Positions 35,138 to 43,120 of a DNA stretch of 64,000 nt are shown one piece after another (the stretch's first letter is position 1; every line of letters starts with the position of its first letter). Source of the DNA: an uncultured Pseudomonadota bacterium. Its GTDB lineage: Bacteria > Myxococcota_A > UBA796 > GCA-2862545. Under the pieces are notes generated by a model. The model saw only the letters and a program-made list of their open reading frames with translations. It was not told the DNA's origin and did no database searches. The translations under genes and the position numbers were made by a program. The stretch lies in the NCBI GenBank assembly GCA_903861005.1, contig CAIOSP010000048.1:42853-106852 (forward strand), written 5' to 3'.

Positions 35138-35594
35138 TCGGTGCTTCCGGGATGCGATTCGGGCGCCGCGTCCGTCCGGCGTCGGTGAGTCCGACGCGCA
35201 CCTCGCCCAGACGGCCGCTCAAACTCTGTGGCTTGTCCGATCTCCGACACGCTCAGCTAGATCGATAATCTACGACAAACGGCCGACCGTGCGGGTACTG
35301 GAACGAATTCGGAAGCTCCACGCGCCCAGGACCGCAGCTCGATGCACTCGTTCGGTACTGACTCGCCATGCCATTTCACGCAGGATACCGTCAGTTTGAC
35401 GTCTTCGGCTACGATTGCGCGGCCCGCGGTACTTCTACGCAGCACCCATCTTCGAGTACCGCCATTGTTTCCGTCCCATGGACTTTTCAGCTCTCGAAAA
35501 AACCGCGCGCGCCACGATTCCGAGAGTGGTCCCTGGATCCGCCGCCCCACCGGCCCCACAGGGTTTCCTCCTCACCCATCCAATCGAGGCCCCC
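35138..35594. other. Gene-free, AT-richer leader region of pilin-like unit 2
   Basis: About 460 bases with no credible gene. It mirrors the leader of unit 1: three exact heptamers in the same order and orientation (CGGTACT at 35353 and 35427, AGTACCG at 35455) plus GGGTACT at 35293. A TTGACG hexamer lies at 35396-35401, but no fitting -10 was found. Confidence 0.5.
35427..35461. promoter_or_regulatory. Heptamer pair CGGTACT-N21-AGTACCG, unit 2
   Basis: Same sites and same 28-base start-to-start spacing as at 33916-33950, 133 bases before the GTG of the second pilin-like gene. The 21-base spacers are not clearly related, so the arms themselves appear conserved. Confidence 0.5.
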
Positions 35595-36932
35595 GTGAAA
35601 CCTACCCGATCCCGCCGCGGCGAAGTCGCCGTGGAGTACGTCATCGTCGCCTCCCTGCTGGTCGCGCTGATGATGTTCCAAACGCAGCTCGGGAGCTCCT
35701 TCTCGGGCTTCTTGTACCAGACGTCCGGCCGCATGGCGACCACGCCGCGCGAGACCTCGGACGCGCTCCCCGTGCAGGCCGCCCCGCCCGACCAGCCAGT
35801 CCCGGCACCGGCCGCGGGCAGCGGTGACGGTACGGCGGCGTCCGACCCTGGCGCGAGCGGCAGCAGCGGCGGCGGCCCCTGGGACGCCGGCGGCGGCGGA
35901 TCGGGCGGCGGATCGGGCGGCGCCTCGGGAAGCTCCGGTAGCCCCTCCAGCGGTTCGGGCGGCCCCTCGGACGGCTCCGATGGCGGCGACGGCGCCGCGT
36001 CGGGCGACGAAGGCGCCGGCTGGGGCTCCGACCCTTGGGGCGGCGGCGCCTCCAGTGACGGCGGCCACGACAACAACGGCCACGGCAACAACGTGGACGG
36101 CGTCGACAGCTCCAACCCGGGTCAGGGCCAGGGCGGCCCGAACGGCGCCACCGATCCGTCGGGATCGGTCGACGACGAGTCGGGCGGCCACAGTGAGTCC
36201 AACAGCTCGGGCGACGGCCACGGCAGCTCGAGCTCGGGCGGCGGCTCGTCCGACGACAGCACCTCCGGCGACGGGCAGGGCTCGAGCCACGAGAGCGACG
36301 CCTCGCACAGCGGCGACGACGAGAACGGTAAGAAGAGCGAGGATGACGTCTACACCGGAGAGGACGACCCGTCGCAGTCCGCCGAGGACGACCACAGCTC
36401 CGACAACGCGTCGTCTTCTGAAGACGACCACAGCTCCAGCGACAGCAAGGGCTCGTCGGGCGGGAGCGAAGACAGCAGCCACTCGAGCAGCGGCGACGGC
36501 AACGGCTGCAGCGGCGGCTCGTCGGGCAACTCCTCGTCCGACAGTTCCAGCGGCGGCTCCAGCAGCTCGTCCGACAGCTCCAGCGGCGGCTCCAGCAGCT
36601 CGTCCTCTTCCAGCAGCTCGTCCTCGGGCAGCTCTGGCGGCGGCTCCGGCTCGTCGTCTAGCGGCAGCGGCTCGTCGTCCGCTGGTTCGTCGGGTGGCAG
36701 CGGCTCCAGCTCCTCCTCTGGCGGAAGCTCGAGCGGCGGCAGCACCAGCGGCGGCGGCTCCAGCTCCTCTTCCAGCGGGTACAACTCGTCGTCCTCCGAG
36801 GACGCGAAGAAGGCCGCAGAGAAGGCCGCGGAGGACAAGAAGGCCGCGGATGAAAAGGCCTCGGAAGACGCCAAGAAGGCCGCAGAGAAGGCCGCAGAAA
36901 AGGCCGCAGCCGACAAGGGCAAGAAGAACTGA
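35595..36932 (+). CDS. Flp-prepilin-like protein 2 with very long Ser/Gly/Asp-rich extension
   Basis: 445 residues from GTG 35595 behind ATCGAGGC, the same initiation context as protein 1. The leader MKPTRSRRG is again 9 residues, then EVAVEY (G/xxxxEY) and helix VIVASLLVALMMF. Residues 1-60 align with protein 1 without gaps, including QLG (31-33), RM (46-47) and TSDxLPV (54-60). GNNVDGVDSSNPGQGQGG (164-181) is the shared motif. Residues 195-400 are almost only Ser, Gly and Asp (acidic), and 400-445 a Lys/Ala/Glu helix; one Cys in NGCSGG. Looks like a surface filament or spacer protein, unlike any standard pilin length. Earlier starts (35415) would ruin the leader. Confidence 0.75.
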   Translation: MKPTRSRRGEVAVEYVIVASLLVALMMFQTQLGSSFSGFLYQTSGRMATTPRETSDALPVQAAPPDQPVPAPAAGSGDGTAASDPGASGSSGGGPWDAGGGGSGGGSGGASGSSGSPSSGSGGPSDGSDGGDGAASGDEGAGWGSDPWGGGASSDGGHDNNGHGNNVDGVDSSNPGQGQGGPNGATDPSGSVDDESGGHSESNSSGDGHGSSSSGGGSSDDSTSGDGQGSSHESDASHSGDDENGKKSEDDVYTGEDDPSQSAEDDHSSDNASSSEDDHSSSDSKGSSGGSEDSSHSSSGDGNGCSGGSSGNSSSDSSSGGSSSSSDSSSGGSSSSSSSSSSSSGSSGGGSGSSSSGSGSSSAGSSGGSGSSSSSGGSSSGGSTSGGGSSSSSSGYNSSSSEDAKKAAEKAAEDKKAADEKASEDAKKAAEKAAEKAAADKGKKN

Positions 36933-37006
36933 CCTGAGCCCTGCAACCGGGGCCTCGTGTCACACACGCGCTCCGCCTGCCGCGCTCACGCCTCGTCCAA
37001 GGCCCC

Positions 37007-37043
37007 GGCCCGCCATCACCCCGACCCAGGGTGGCGGCGGGCC
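37007..37043 (+). terminator. Terminator hairpin of pilin-like unit 2
   Basis: 15-bp stem with one mismatch and one wobble, 7-base loop, 74 bases past the stop; right arm identical to that at 35123-35137. It may also serve the convergent esterase gene ending at 37052. Confidence 0.65.
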
Positions 37044-37051
37044 GCGCCGCG

Positions 37052-37717
37052 TCAGGGGGCGTTCGCCCCGATCCGCTCGTGCAGCCAGCGCGCGATGTCG
37101 ACCAGCTGCGCGTCACACAGCTCGTGGCCCATGGGGTAGTCGCGCCAATCGGCCGGGCGACTGGGGCACGCGCTCGCCTCGTAAGCAAGTCGACCCTGCT
37201 CGAACGGCACCACTTCGTCATGGCGACCGTGCATGCAGAGCAGCGGCGTCTCGACCGCGCCGCGGACCCGCTCGGCGTCGCCATGCACCAGGTAGGTCGA
37301 CAGCGCCATGATCCCCGCGAGCGTCTGACCTGGGCGATTTCCGACGTGCAGGGCCACCGCGCCGCCCTGGCTGAACCCCGCCAGCACCACGCGCGACGCG
37401 GGCACGCCGCGCGCGACCTCCCGCGCGATCAGCGCCTCCACCGCCGCCGACGAGGCCGCAAGCTGGCCCATGTCCTCGCGCTCCTGGCCGCGAAAGCCCA
37501 GGCTCTTGATGTCGTACCAGGACGGCATGAGGTAGCCGCCGTTGATCGTCACCCGTCGATCGGGCGCCTGCGGGAACACAAAGCGGACGTGCGGCAGCTT
37601 GAGCATCGGCACGATCGGCACGAAGTCGTCCCCCGACGCGCCCAGGCCGTGCAGCCACACCACGCTCGCGGTCGCGGGCACGCGCGGCTCAATCTCCACA
37701 CAGGGCAGCAACTCCAT
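37052..37717 (-). CDS. Carboxylesterase/phospholipase family alpha/beta hydrolase
   Basis: The 221-residue cytosolic protein is a compact hydrolase of the YpfH/EstB/acyl-protein-thioesterase group. It has the oxyanion motif VVWLHGLGASGDDF, nucleophile elbow LAGFSQGGAVAL, Asp in LCMHGRHDEVVP and His in YPMGHELC, so all triad residues are present. Family members cleave short acyl esters or thioesters. Start ATG 37717. It follows the response-regulator gene by 40 bases on the same strand and may be the last gene of the sigma-54 operon that starts at 41739. Confidence 0.88.
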   Translation of the reverse strand: MELLPCVEIEPRVPATASVVWLHGLGASGDDFVPIVPMLKLPHVRFVFPQAPDRRVTINGGYLMPSWYDIKSLGFRGQEREDMGQLAASSAAVEALIAREVARGVPASRVVLAGFSQGGAVALHVGNRPGQTLAGIMALSTYLVHGDAERVRGAVETPLLCMHGRHDEVVPFEQGRLAYEASACPSRPADWRDYPMGHELCDAQLVDIARWLHERIGANAP

Positions 37718-37757
37718 CAGGACACTCCGGGCCGCTCCGCTAGCGCGAGCGCCGAGA

Positions 37758-39101
37758 TCACGCGCCCGCGTCGCCGCCGATCCCGTACTTCTTGAGCTTG
37801 TCGAGCAGCGTGACCCGGCTCAGGCCAAGCCGCCGCGCGGCCTCGCTGCGGTTGCCGCCCGCCGCCGACAGCGCCGCCACCACCAGCCCCTTCTCGTAGG
37901 CGTCCACGCGCGCCTTGAGGTCGAACGTGATCTCCGCCACCGCGCTCGACGCGTCCGGGAGCAGGCCCAGGTCCAGCTCACCCTCGGGCGACAGCGCGAG
38001 CAGCCGCTCGATGGTGTGCTCCAGCTCGCGCACGTTGCCGGGCCAGCCGTAGGCCTGAAGCCGCGCCATGAAGTCGTCGGGTGGCCGCACCGATCCGACG
38101 CCAAAGCGCGTCGAGAAGCGATCCAGGAAGTGCCGCGCCAGCACGGGGATGTCGTCGGGTCGCTCGCGCAGCGGAGGCACGTGCAGCTCCACCACGTGCA
38201 GGCGCCAGTAGAGGTCCTCGCGGAAGGCGCCCGACGCCACGCGCTCCTTGAGGTCACGGTGCGTGGCGGCGATCACGCGCACATCCACCGTCACCGGCCG
38301 ATCCTCTCCGACCGGGCGAACCTCGCCCTCTTGCAGCACGCGCAGCAGCTTGGCCTGCGTGCCGGCGTCCAGCTCGCCCACCTCGTCGAGCAGCAGCGTG
38401 CCGCGGTGCGCCTCGCGGAACAGGCCGGGCCGCTCCTTCATCGCGCCCGTGAACGCGCCCTTGGTGTGACCGAACAGCTCGGCCTCGACCAGCTCCGGCG
38501 TCAGCGCCGCGCAGTTGAACCGCACGAAGGGCCGGTCCGCGCGACGCGACGCGCGCACGATCGCCTCCGCCACCCGCTCCTTCCCGGTGCCGCTCTCGCC
38601 GGTGATCAGCACCGTCACGTCGCGCGGCGCCACGCGCTCCACCAGCGTCGCCAGCCGCTCCATCGCCTCCGACGCGAACACCAGCGACCGCGACAGCGCG
38701 AGCGCGCTCGTCAGGCGGGCGTTGTCGCGCTTGAGGCGCACCGCCTCCACCGCGCGGCCGACTACGGCCAGCAGGTCCTCCACCTCAAACGGCTTGCGGA
38801 AGTAGTCCCACGCGCCCGCCTTCATCGCCTCCACCGCCGCGCGCTCCGACCCGTGCGCCGTGATCAGGATGACGCGCGGCATCACCTCCAACGTCTTCAT
38901 CTCGGCGAGCAGCGCCAGCCCATCCATCCGCGGCATGCGCAGGTCGCTCAAGACCAGGTCGAAGGCCTGACGACGCAAGAGCGCCATCGCCTCCACGCCA
39001 TCCTTGGCCTGCGTCACGTCCAGCGACGCGCCGGTCAGGATCTCCGCCAGCGTGTAGCGGAGCCCCGCGTCGTCATCGACGATCAGCACCTTTGGCTTCA
39101 C
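37758..39101 (-). CDS. Sigma-54-dependent response regulator (NtrC/ZraR type)
   Basis: 447 residues from GTG 39101, overlapping the kinase stop (GTGA). The receiver has DD (9-10), phospho-acceptor D53 ([13 protein letters not shown]) and the Lys in FRKPF. The AAA+ domain has Walker A GESGTGKE (168-175), GAFTGA (215-220), which contacts sigma-54, and [12 protein letters not shown] Fis-type helix-turn-helix ends the protein ([20 protein letters not shown]). When phosphorylated it should hexamerise and open sigma-54 promoters. Two such promoters and a dyad site lie at 41750-42043, just upstream of its own operon. Confidence 0.93.
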   Translation of the reverse strand: MKPKVLIVDDDAGLRYTLAEILTGASLDVTQAKDGVEAMALLRRQAFDLVLSDLRMPRMDGLALLAEMKTLEVMPRVILITAHGSERAAVEAMKAGAWDYFRKPFEVEDLLAVVGRAVEAVRLKRDNARLTSALALSRSLVFASEAMERLATLVERVAPRDVTVLITGESGTGKERVAEAIVRASRRADRPFVRFNCAALTPELVEAELFGHTKGAFTGAMKERPGLFREAHRGTLLLDEVGELDAGTQAKLLRVLQEGEVRPVGEDRPVTVDVRVIAATHRDLKERVASGAFREDLYWRLHVVELHVPPLRERPDDIPVLARHFLDRFSTRFGVGSVRPPDDFMARLQAYGWPGNVRELEHTIERLLALSPEGELDLGLLPDASSAVAEITFDLKARVDAYEKGLVVAALSAAGGNRSEAARRLGLSRVTLLDKLKKYGIGGDAGA

Positions 39102-40453
39102 GCGTCGCTCCCCGTGTCCACCACGACATCACGCGGCCACGTAAGCCGCGCACACAGCCCGCCCGTCGAGCGAGGCACCAACGCCAGGTCCCCGCCGTGC
39201 TGGCGGGCCAGCGCGCGCACGATCGGCAGGCCCAGACCCGAGCCGCGCGCCTTGGTCGTCACGCCCGCCTCCAGCACGCGCGCGCCGAGCGCGTCGGACA
39301 GCCCGAGCCCCTCGTCGAGCACCTCCAGGATCACCTGCGCCGCGTCGCCCGCCACGCGCAGCGTCACGGTCTGCCCGGCCACGCTCGCGTCGAGCGCGTT
39401 CTGAACCAGGTTGATCCACATCTGGCGGACCTTGCGCGGATCGCAGCGCGCGAACCGCGGCTCCTCCACCTCGACGACCACGCCCACGCCCGCCTCGCCC
39501 GCCACGCCCTCGTGCAGCACCGCGACCTCCGACGCGATCGCGCCAAGGTCCACGCTCACCACGCTCAGCGGCACCAGCGGCCGCGAGAAGTTGAGGAACT
39601 CCTCCAAGATCACCTGCATACGATCGGTCTCAGCGCGCAGCACCGCCAGCCGCTCCGCGGCGCGGCCGTCCACGTCCGCCGCCAGCAGCGACGCAAGCCC
39701 CTTCACGCTCGCCAGCGGGTTCTTCAGCTCGTGCGCGATCTCGCCGGTGAGCGCGCTCAGATCGCGGACGTGCTCGGTGTGCGCGGCCAGCTCGTCGTCG
39801 CGCGCCGCCAGGGCCGACAGCAACATCGCGTCGAACGCGCCGCGGATCCGCTGCCCCGCCACCACCACCACCCCGATGCCCCAGGTCAGCACCAGCGCCG
39901 CGCTGATCAAGTGCGCGTCGTTGTGCCCGGCGCGCGCGCCGCCGCCGTATATCTCCAGGTTCACCGCCGGCAGCCAGCCTTGGACCGCGCCCAAAGTGAG
40001 CGTCCAGAGCACCAACAGCTGCGGCCCGACCAGCAACGCCAGCGGCCAGCGCAGACCGATCGCCACCGACCCAATGAGCGCCACCGGCAGCACCGCCGGC
40101 ACAAACGGGCTCTCCACGCCGCCCGTCACGACGATCACCGACAGGAAGATGGCGCCCATCGACACGATGTTGAGCGCAAGCGTGTGCGGACGAAGCCCAT
40201 CACGCCGCATCCGTACGAACTCGACCACGCTCAAGGTCAGGAGCGCGATCATGATCAACGACACGCTCCACACGCGCCACGGCGCCGGGTCGAGCAGCGC
40301 CGCCGACACCGCGAGCAGCCCCACCGCGGGGGCCATCGCCAGCCGCATGCGGACGATCCGACCGAACATCCGCTCAAGCTCGACCGCCTGGATCTCGTCG
40401 AAGCCGCGCCTGGCGGTCGACCCACGGCGATCGATCGGCGCGGTCGCTACCAC
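39098..40453 (-). CDS. Membrane sensor histidine kinase, partner of the NtrC-type regulator
   Basis: 451 residues from GTG 40453, which begins inside the last codons of tolC (GTGGTAG), so the two are translationally coupled. Residues 35-200 form about five to six membrane helices with a short periplasmic loop (VNLEIYGGGARAGHND) and no large sensor domain. HisKA holds H241 (GEIAHELKNPLAS). The ATPase has NALDAS and GSGLGLPIVRAL. Helix-only sensing suggests that it reads the membrane or a small hydrophobic ligand, fitting control of an efflux pump. The upstream frame to 40885 is a shadow. Confidence 0.9.
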   Translation of the reverse strand: MVATAPIDRRGSTARRGFDEIQAVELERMFGRIVRMRLAMAPAVGLLAVSAALLDPAPWRVWSVSLIMIALLTLSVVEFVRMRRDGLRPHTLALNIVSMGAIFLSVIVVTGGVESPFVPAVLPVALIGSVAIGLRWPLALLVGPQLLVLWTLTLGAVQGWLPAVNLEIYGGGARAGHNDAHLISAALVLTWGIGVVVVAGQRIRGAFDAMLLSALAARDDELAAHTEHVRDLSALTGEIAHELKNPLASVKGLASLLAADVDGRAAERLAVLRAETDRMQVILEEFLNFSRPLVPLSVVSVDLGAIASEVAVLHEGVAGEAGVGVVVEVEEPRFARCDPRKVRQMWINLVQNALDASVAGQTVTLRVAGDAAQVILEVLDEGLGLSDALGARVLEAGVTTKARGSGLGLPIVRALARQHGGDLALVPRSTGGLCARLTWPRDVVVDTGSDA

Positions 40454-41724
40454 GCGACGCCCTTCGCCCGACGCAGGCCCGCCTGGGCCACCACCACCTG
40501 CGCCGCAGCCGCCGCCACGCCCACGTCCGCGGAGAACGCGCGGTCCTCGGCGTCGCGTCCTTCGAGCGCGGTCACCGTGCCCGCGCTCACGCCGCGGAGC
40601 GCCGTCGTCTCGGCCTCGCGCGCCAGGTCGCGCTGGGTGTTCGCGAGCGTCAGCCGCTCCCGCGCCACCGCCAGCGCGCTCTCGGCGTCCGCCTCGGCCT
40701 GCACGAGCTTGAGCTGGGTCGACCGCAGCGCGTCGCGCGCCGCCTCGGCCTGCGCCACCGCGGCCGCCATGCGACCCTCGCGCGCGCCGCCGTCCACCAG
40801 CGTCCACGACAGGTCGACGCCCACCTTCCACAGCGTCTTGTTGCCGGTCACGTAGGGCGAGGTGGACGCCGCCGCCGTGCCCCACGCCGACAGGTTGGGC
40901 GAGTAGCGCAGGCGCGCCGCCAGCAGCGCCTTCTCCGCCGCGTCCGCGCGCGCCTCCGCGGTGATCAGGTCCGGGTGCTTGCGCGCCGACACGTCGCCGC
41001 TGAGGTCCGGCACGGTGATGCGCACCGGGCCGTCCATGCCCAGGAGCACGCCCAGCGCGCGGCGGCCGCTGTCCACGTTCGCCTCGGCCTGCACCACGTC
41101 GCTCTGCCGCCGCACCACGTCCGCCTCGGCCTGCACCAGCGCCAGGTGCGTCGCCGTGCCCGCGTCCACGGCGCGCTGGGTCGCGTCGCGGTGCGCCGCG
41201 GCCACGCTCTCCGCGCGACGGGCCGCTTCAGCCACGCCCTCCGCAGCCTGCGACATCGCGCAGGCCTGCACCACCGCCGTCTCCAACGCGAGCCGCGTAG
41301 AATCCACGGTCGCGCGCGCGGCGCTGATCTGGCTCGTCGCCGCCATGGAGTCGCCTATCGAGGACGGCGTGAGGATCGGCACACGCGCCGACGCGCTCAC
41401 CGAGAACGCGTCGAGCGGCTGGATCACCGTGGGGTCCGGCAGCTTGGACGGGTCGATCTGGATCGGCAGGCCCAGCCCGTTGATCAGGTCGCCGAAGGCC
41501 AGCGAAACCTCCTTGTCGTTGCGGGCGTATGACCCGGTGACCGACAGCGCGGGCAGCATGGGCGCGTGCGCGATCGTCGCCATGGCGCGCGCCTCCTCCA
41601 CCTTGGCGCGCATCGCCGACAGGTCGGGGTTGTCCGACTCCACGCGGCGCACCGCCTCAGCCAGATCGATCGTAGGGACCTCAGCGCCGAGCGCCGCGCT
41701 GAACAACCACAGGGACAACCACAT
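40447..41724 (-). CDS. TolC-family outer-membrane efflux channel (first copy)
   Basis: 425 residues from ATG 41724, with GGAG 7 bases upstream and signal peptide MWLSLWLFSAALGAE. An in-frame ATG at 41748 is excluded, because it would lie inside the -12 element of the sigma-54 promoter at 41750-41765. The body shows two OEP repeats, each opening with an AxxxNPDLSAMRAKVEEA-like helix and SYAR/YSPNLSAWG strand segments. It forms the exit duct for a tripartite pump. The divergent HlyD/ABC operon should supply the inner part. Confidence 0.88.
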   Translation of the reverse strand: MWLSLWLFSAALGAEVPTIDLAEAVRRVESDNPDLSAMRAKVEEARAMATIAHAPMLPALSVTGSYARNDKEVSLAFGDLINGLGLPIQIDPSKLPDPTVIQPLDAFSVSASARVPILTPSSIGDSMAATSQISAARATVDSTRLALETAVVQACAMSQAAEGVAEAARRAESVAAAHRDATQRAVDAGTATHLALVQAEADVVRRQSDVVQAEANVDSGRRALGVLLGMDGPVRITVPDLSGDVSARKHPDLITAEARADAAEKALLAARLRYSPNLSAWGTAAASTSPYVTGNKTLWKVGVDLSWTLVDGGAREGRMAAAVAQAEAARDALRSTQLKLVQAEADAESALAVARERLTLANTQRDLAREAETTALRGVSAGTVTALEGRDAEDRAFSADVGVAAAAAQVVVAQAGLRRAKGVAW

Positions 41725-41749
41725 GGACGTGACTCCGGGAGCGGACATG

Positions 41750-41765
41750 AGCAAGCGTGATGCCA
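41750..41765 (-). promoter_or_regulatory. Sigma-54 promoter of the tolC-kinase-regulator operon
   Basis: On the minus strand: TGGCATCACGCTTGCT, with GG and GC separated by exactly 10 bases, matching TGGCAYRN4TTGCW almost fully. The predicted start (about 41739) leaves a 15-base leader with the GGAG ribosome site before ATG 41724. Confidence 0.75.
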
Positions 41766-41925
41766 GCCGATCGCACCCACCCGCTCAAGCACGGTAGAAC
41801 CTTTCGATTCGGCCGTACCCGCCCGGTCAGGGTGCGGTCGGGCCGTCCATACGGGCGGACCGACTCAAACCTCAAACCTCGCCTATCACGCCCACGATCC
41901 GCGCCTTTCGATCGATTTCAATGGG

Positions 41926-41962
41926 TGTCGGATCAGCGCCGCCCACTGTCGGAAATCCGACA
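41926..41962. promoter_or_regulatory. Likely activator (enhancer) site between the divergent sigma-54 promoters
   Basis: TGTCGGA-AA-TCCGACA at 41947-41962 is a perfect 7-bp dyad. A further half site TGTCGGATC is at 41926-41934. It lies about 80 bases from the plus-strand -24 and 180 from the minus-strand -24, normal distances for NtrC-type activators. Binding by the regulator at 37758 is inferred. Confidence 0.6.
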
Positions 41963-42026
41963 CCGCCGCGACGCGCACACCGAGCTATTGTGGGCCTCCG
42001 TCCATTCCGGCTGGCCGCGGGTGCCG

Positions 42027-42043
42027 TTGGCACGCGCGCTGCG
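42027..42043 (+). promoter_or_regulatory. Sigma-54 promoter of the HlyD/ABC operon
   Basis: TTGGCACGCGCGCTGCG: the -24 half is perfect (TTGGCACG), GG and GC are 10 bases apart, and the -12 half CTGCG differs from TTGCW at two bases. Predicted start about 42054, 20 bases before ATG 42074. Confidence 0.7.
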
Positions 42044-42073
42044 AAGGCCGGAACCCTAGTTCGTGGAGTCGGT

Positions 42074-43120
42074 ATGGCGTCGCTCACCAAGTTCCTCCCG
42101 GTCCTCATCCTGGCCGTGCCGCTCGGGCTCATCGGCTACCGCGTGTGGCAGCAGCGCGAGCTGCTCAACGCGCCGGCGGGTGGCTCGGGCGTGGTCGAGG
42201 GCACGGAGATCGCGCTCTCAGCCCGCATCGCCGCGCGCGTGCTGGAGCTGCCGCTGCATGAGGGCGACGCCGTGAAGATGGGCGACGTGCTCGTCCGCTT
42301 CGACTGCGCCGACACCAACGCCAGCGTGGCCGAGGCGCACGCGCGCCTGGAGGCCGCTAAGGCCCAGGCCGTGGCCGCCCACGCCGCCGCCGACGCCGCC
42401 GCGCGTGCCGCTGCTGCGTCCAAGGGCGCGAGCGCCGTGAACCGCGCGCAGGTCGGCGCGCTCTCCACCCAGGCCGACGCCGCCGCGCGTCAGGCTGGCC
42501 GCGTCGACGCCATGTCCGGCGACGTGACCGCAGCCCTGCTCGATCAGTCGCACGCCAGCGCCGACGCGCTCGCGCATCAGGTGCAGGCCGCGCGCGCCGG
42601 CGTCGACGCGTCCACGAACCAAGCGCAGGCCGCCGCCCAGCAGGCCACCGCGGCCGCCGCGACCGCGCTGGCCGCGGACGAGTCGGTGAAGGCCGGCGAG
42701 GCCGCCGCGTCGCGCGTCGATCTGCTCGCCGAAGAGTGCGTGATCAAGGCGCCGCGTGACGGCCTGCTCGACGCGCTGCCCTATGACGTGGGCGAGCTGA
42801 CCGCGCCCGGCGCGGTGGTCGCGCGCCTCGTCGATCTGCACGAGGTCAAGGCCACCTTCTACCTGCCCAACGCCGAGCTCGCGGCCGCGACACCGCACCG
42901 CAAGGCGGGCGTGGTCGCCGACGCGTACCCGGAGCGCACCTACGAGGGCACCATCTCCACCGTCTCCACCGCCGCGGAGTTCACGCCGCGCAACGTGCAG
43001 ACCCGCACCGACCGCGACCGCCTCGTGTTCCCGGTCGAGATCGTGATCCCCAACGACGACGGCACGCTGCGCCCTGGCATGCCCGTGCAGATCACCCTGC
43101 TCGACGGACCCAGCCCGTGA
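42074..43120 (+). CDS. HlyD/YbhG-type membrane fusion protein
   Basis: 348 residues from ATG 42074 (GTGGAG 5 bases upstream); longer reading from 41921 would start upstream of the sigma-54 promoter. One N-terminal membrane anchor (FLPVLILAVPLGLIGYRV), a biotinyl-lipoyl half motif (EIALSARIAARVLELPLHEGDAVKMGDVLVRFD), a very Ala-rich hairpin coiled coil (about 90-225), and the second lipoyl/beta-barrel part (ECVIKAPRDGLLD). It bridges the inner ABC transporter to a TolC duct. The next gene starts in its stop (GTGA). Same layout as E. coli ybhG-F-S-R. Confidence 0.9.
   Translation: MASLTKFLPVLILAVPLGLIGYRVWQQRELLNAPAGGSGVVEGTEIALSARIAARVLELPLHEGDAVKMGDVLVRFDCADTNASVAEAHARLEAAKAQAVAAHAAADAAARAAAASKGASAVNRAQVGALSTQADAAARQAGRVDAMSGDVTAALLDQSHASADALAHQVQAARAGVDASTNQAQAAAQQATAAAATALAADESVKAGEAAASRVDLLAEECVIKAPRDGLLDALPYDVGELTAPGAVVARLVDLHEVKATFYLPNAELAAATPHRKAGVVADAYPERTYEGTISTVSTAAEFTPRNVQTRTDRDRLVFPVEIVIPNDDGTLRPGMPVQITLLDGPSP

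Noticed and set aside
35396..35425. TTGACG hexamer as a sigma-70 -35 for pilin-like gene 2
   Set aside because: No -10-like hexamer at 16-18 bases; left as unresolved.
35342..35594. Upstream extension of pilin-like protein 2 (from 35415) and a 161-codon ORF
   Set aside because: The extension would bury the prepilin site 69 residues inside; GTG 35595 has the same start context as the paralogue.
34441..36800. Repeat-rich DNA as a CRISPR or satellite array
   Set aside because: Repeats are codon-level Gly/Ser/Thr runs in one long reading frame, without constant spacers.
39092..40855. 587-codon plus-strand frame across the histidine kinase
   Set aside because: Antisense to motifs of a clear kinase; composition is Arg/His/Gln-rich without any fold signal.
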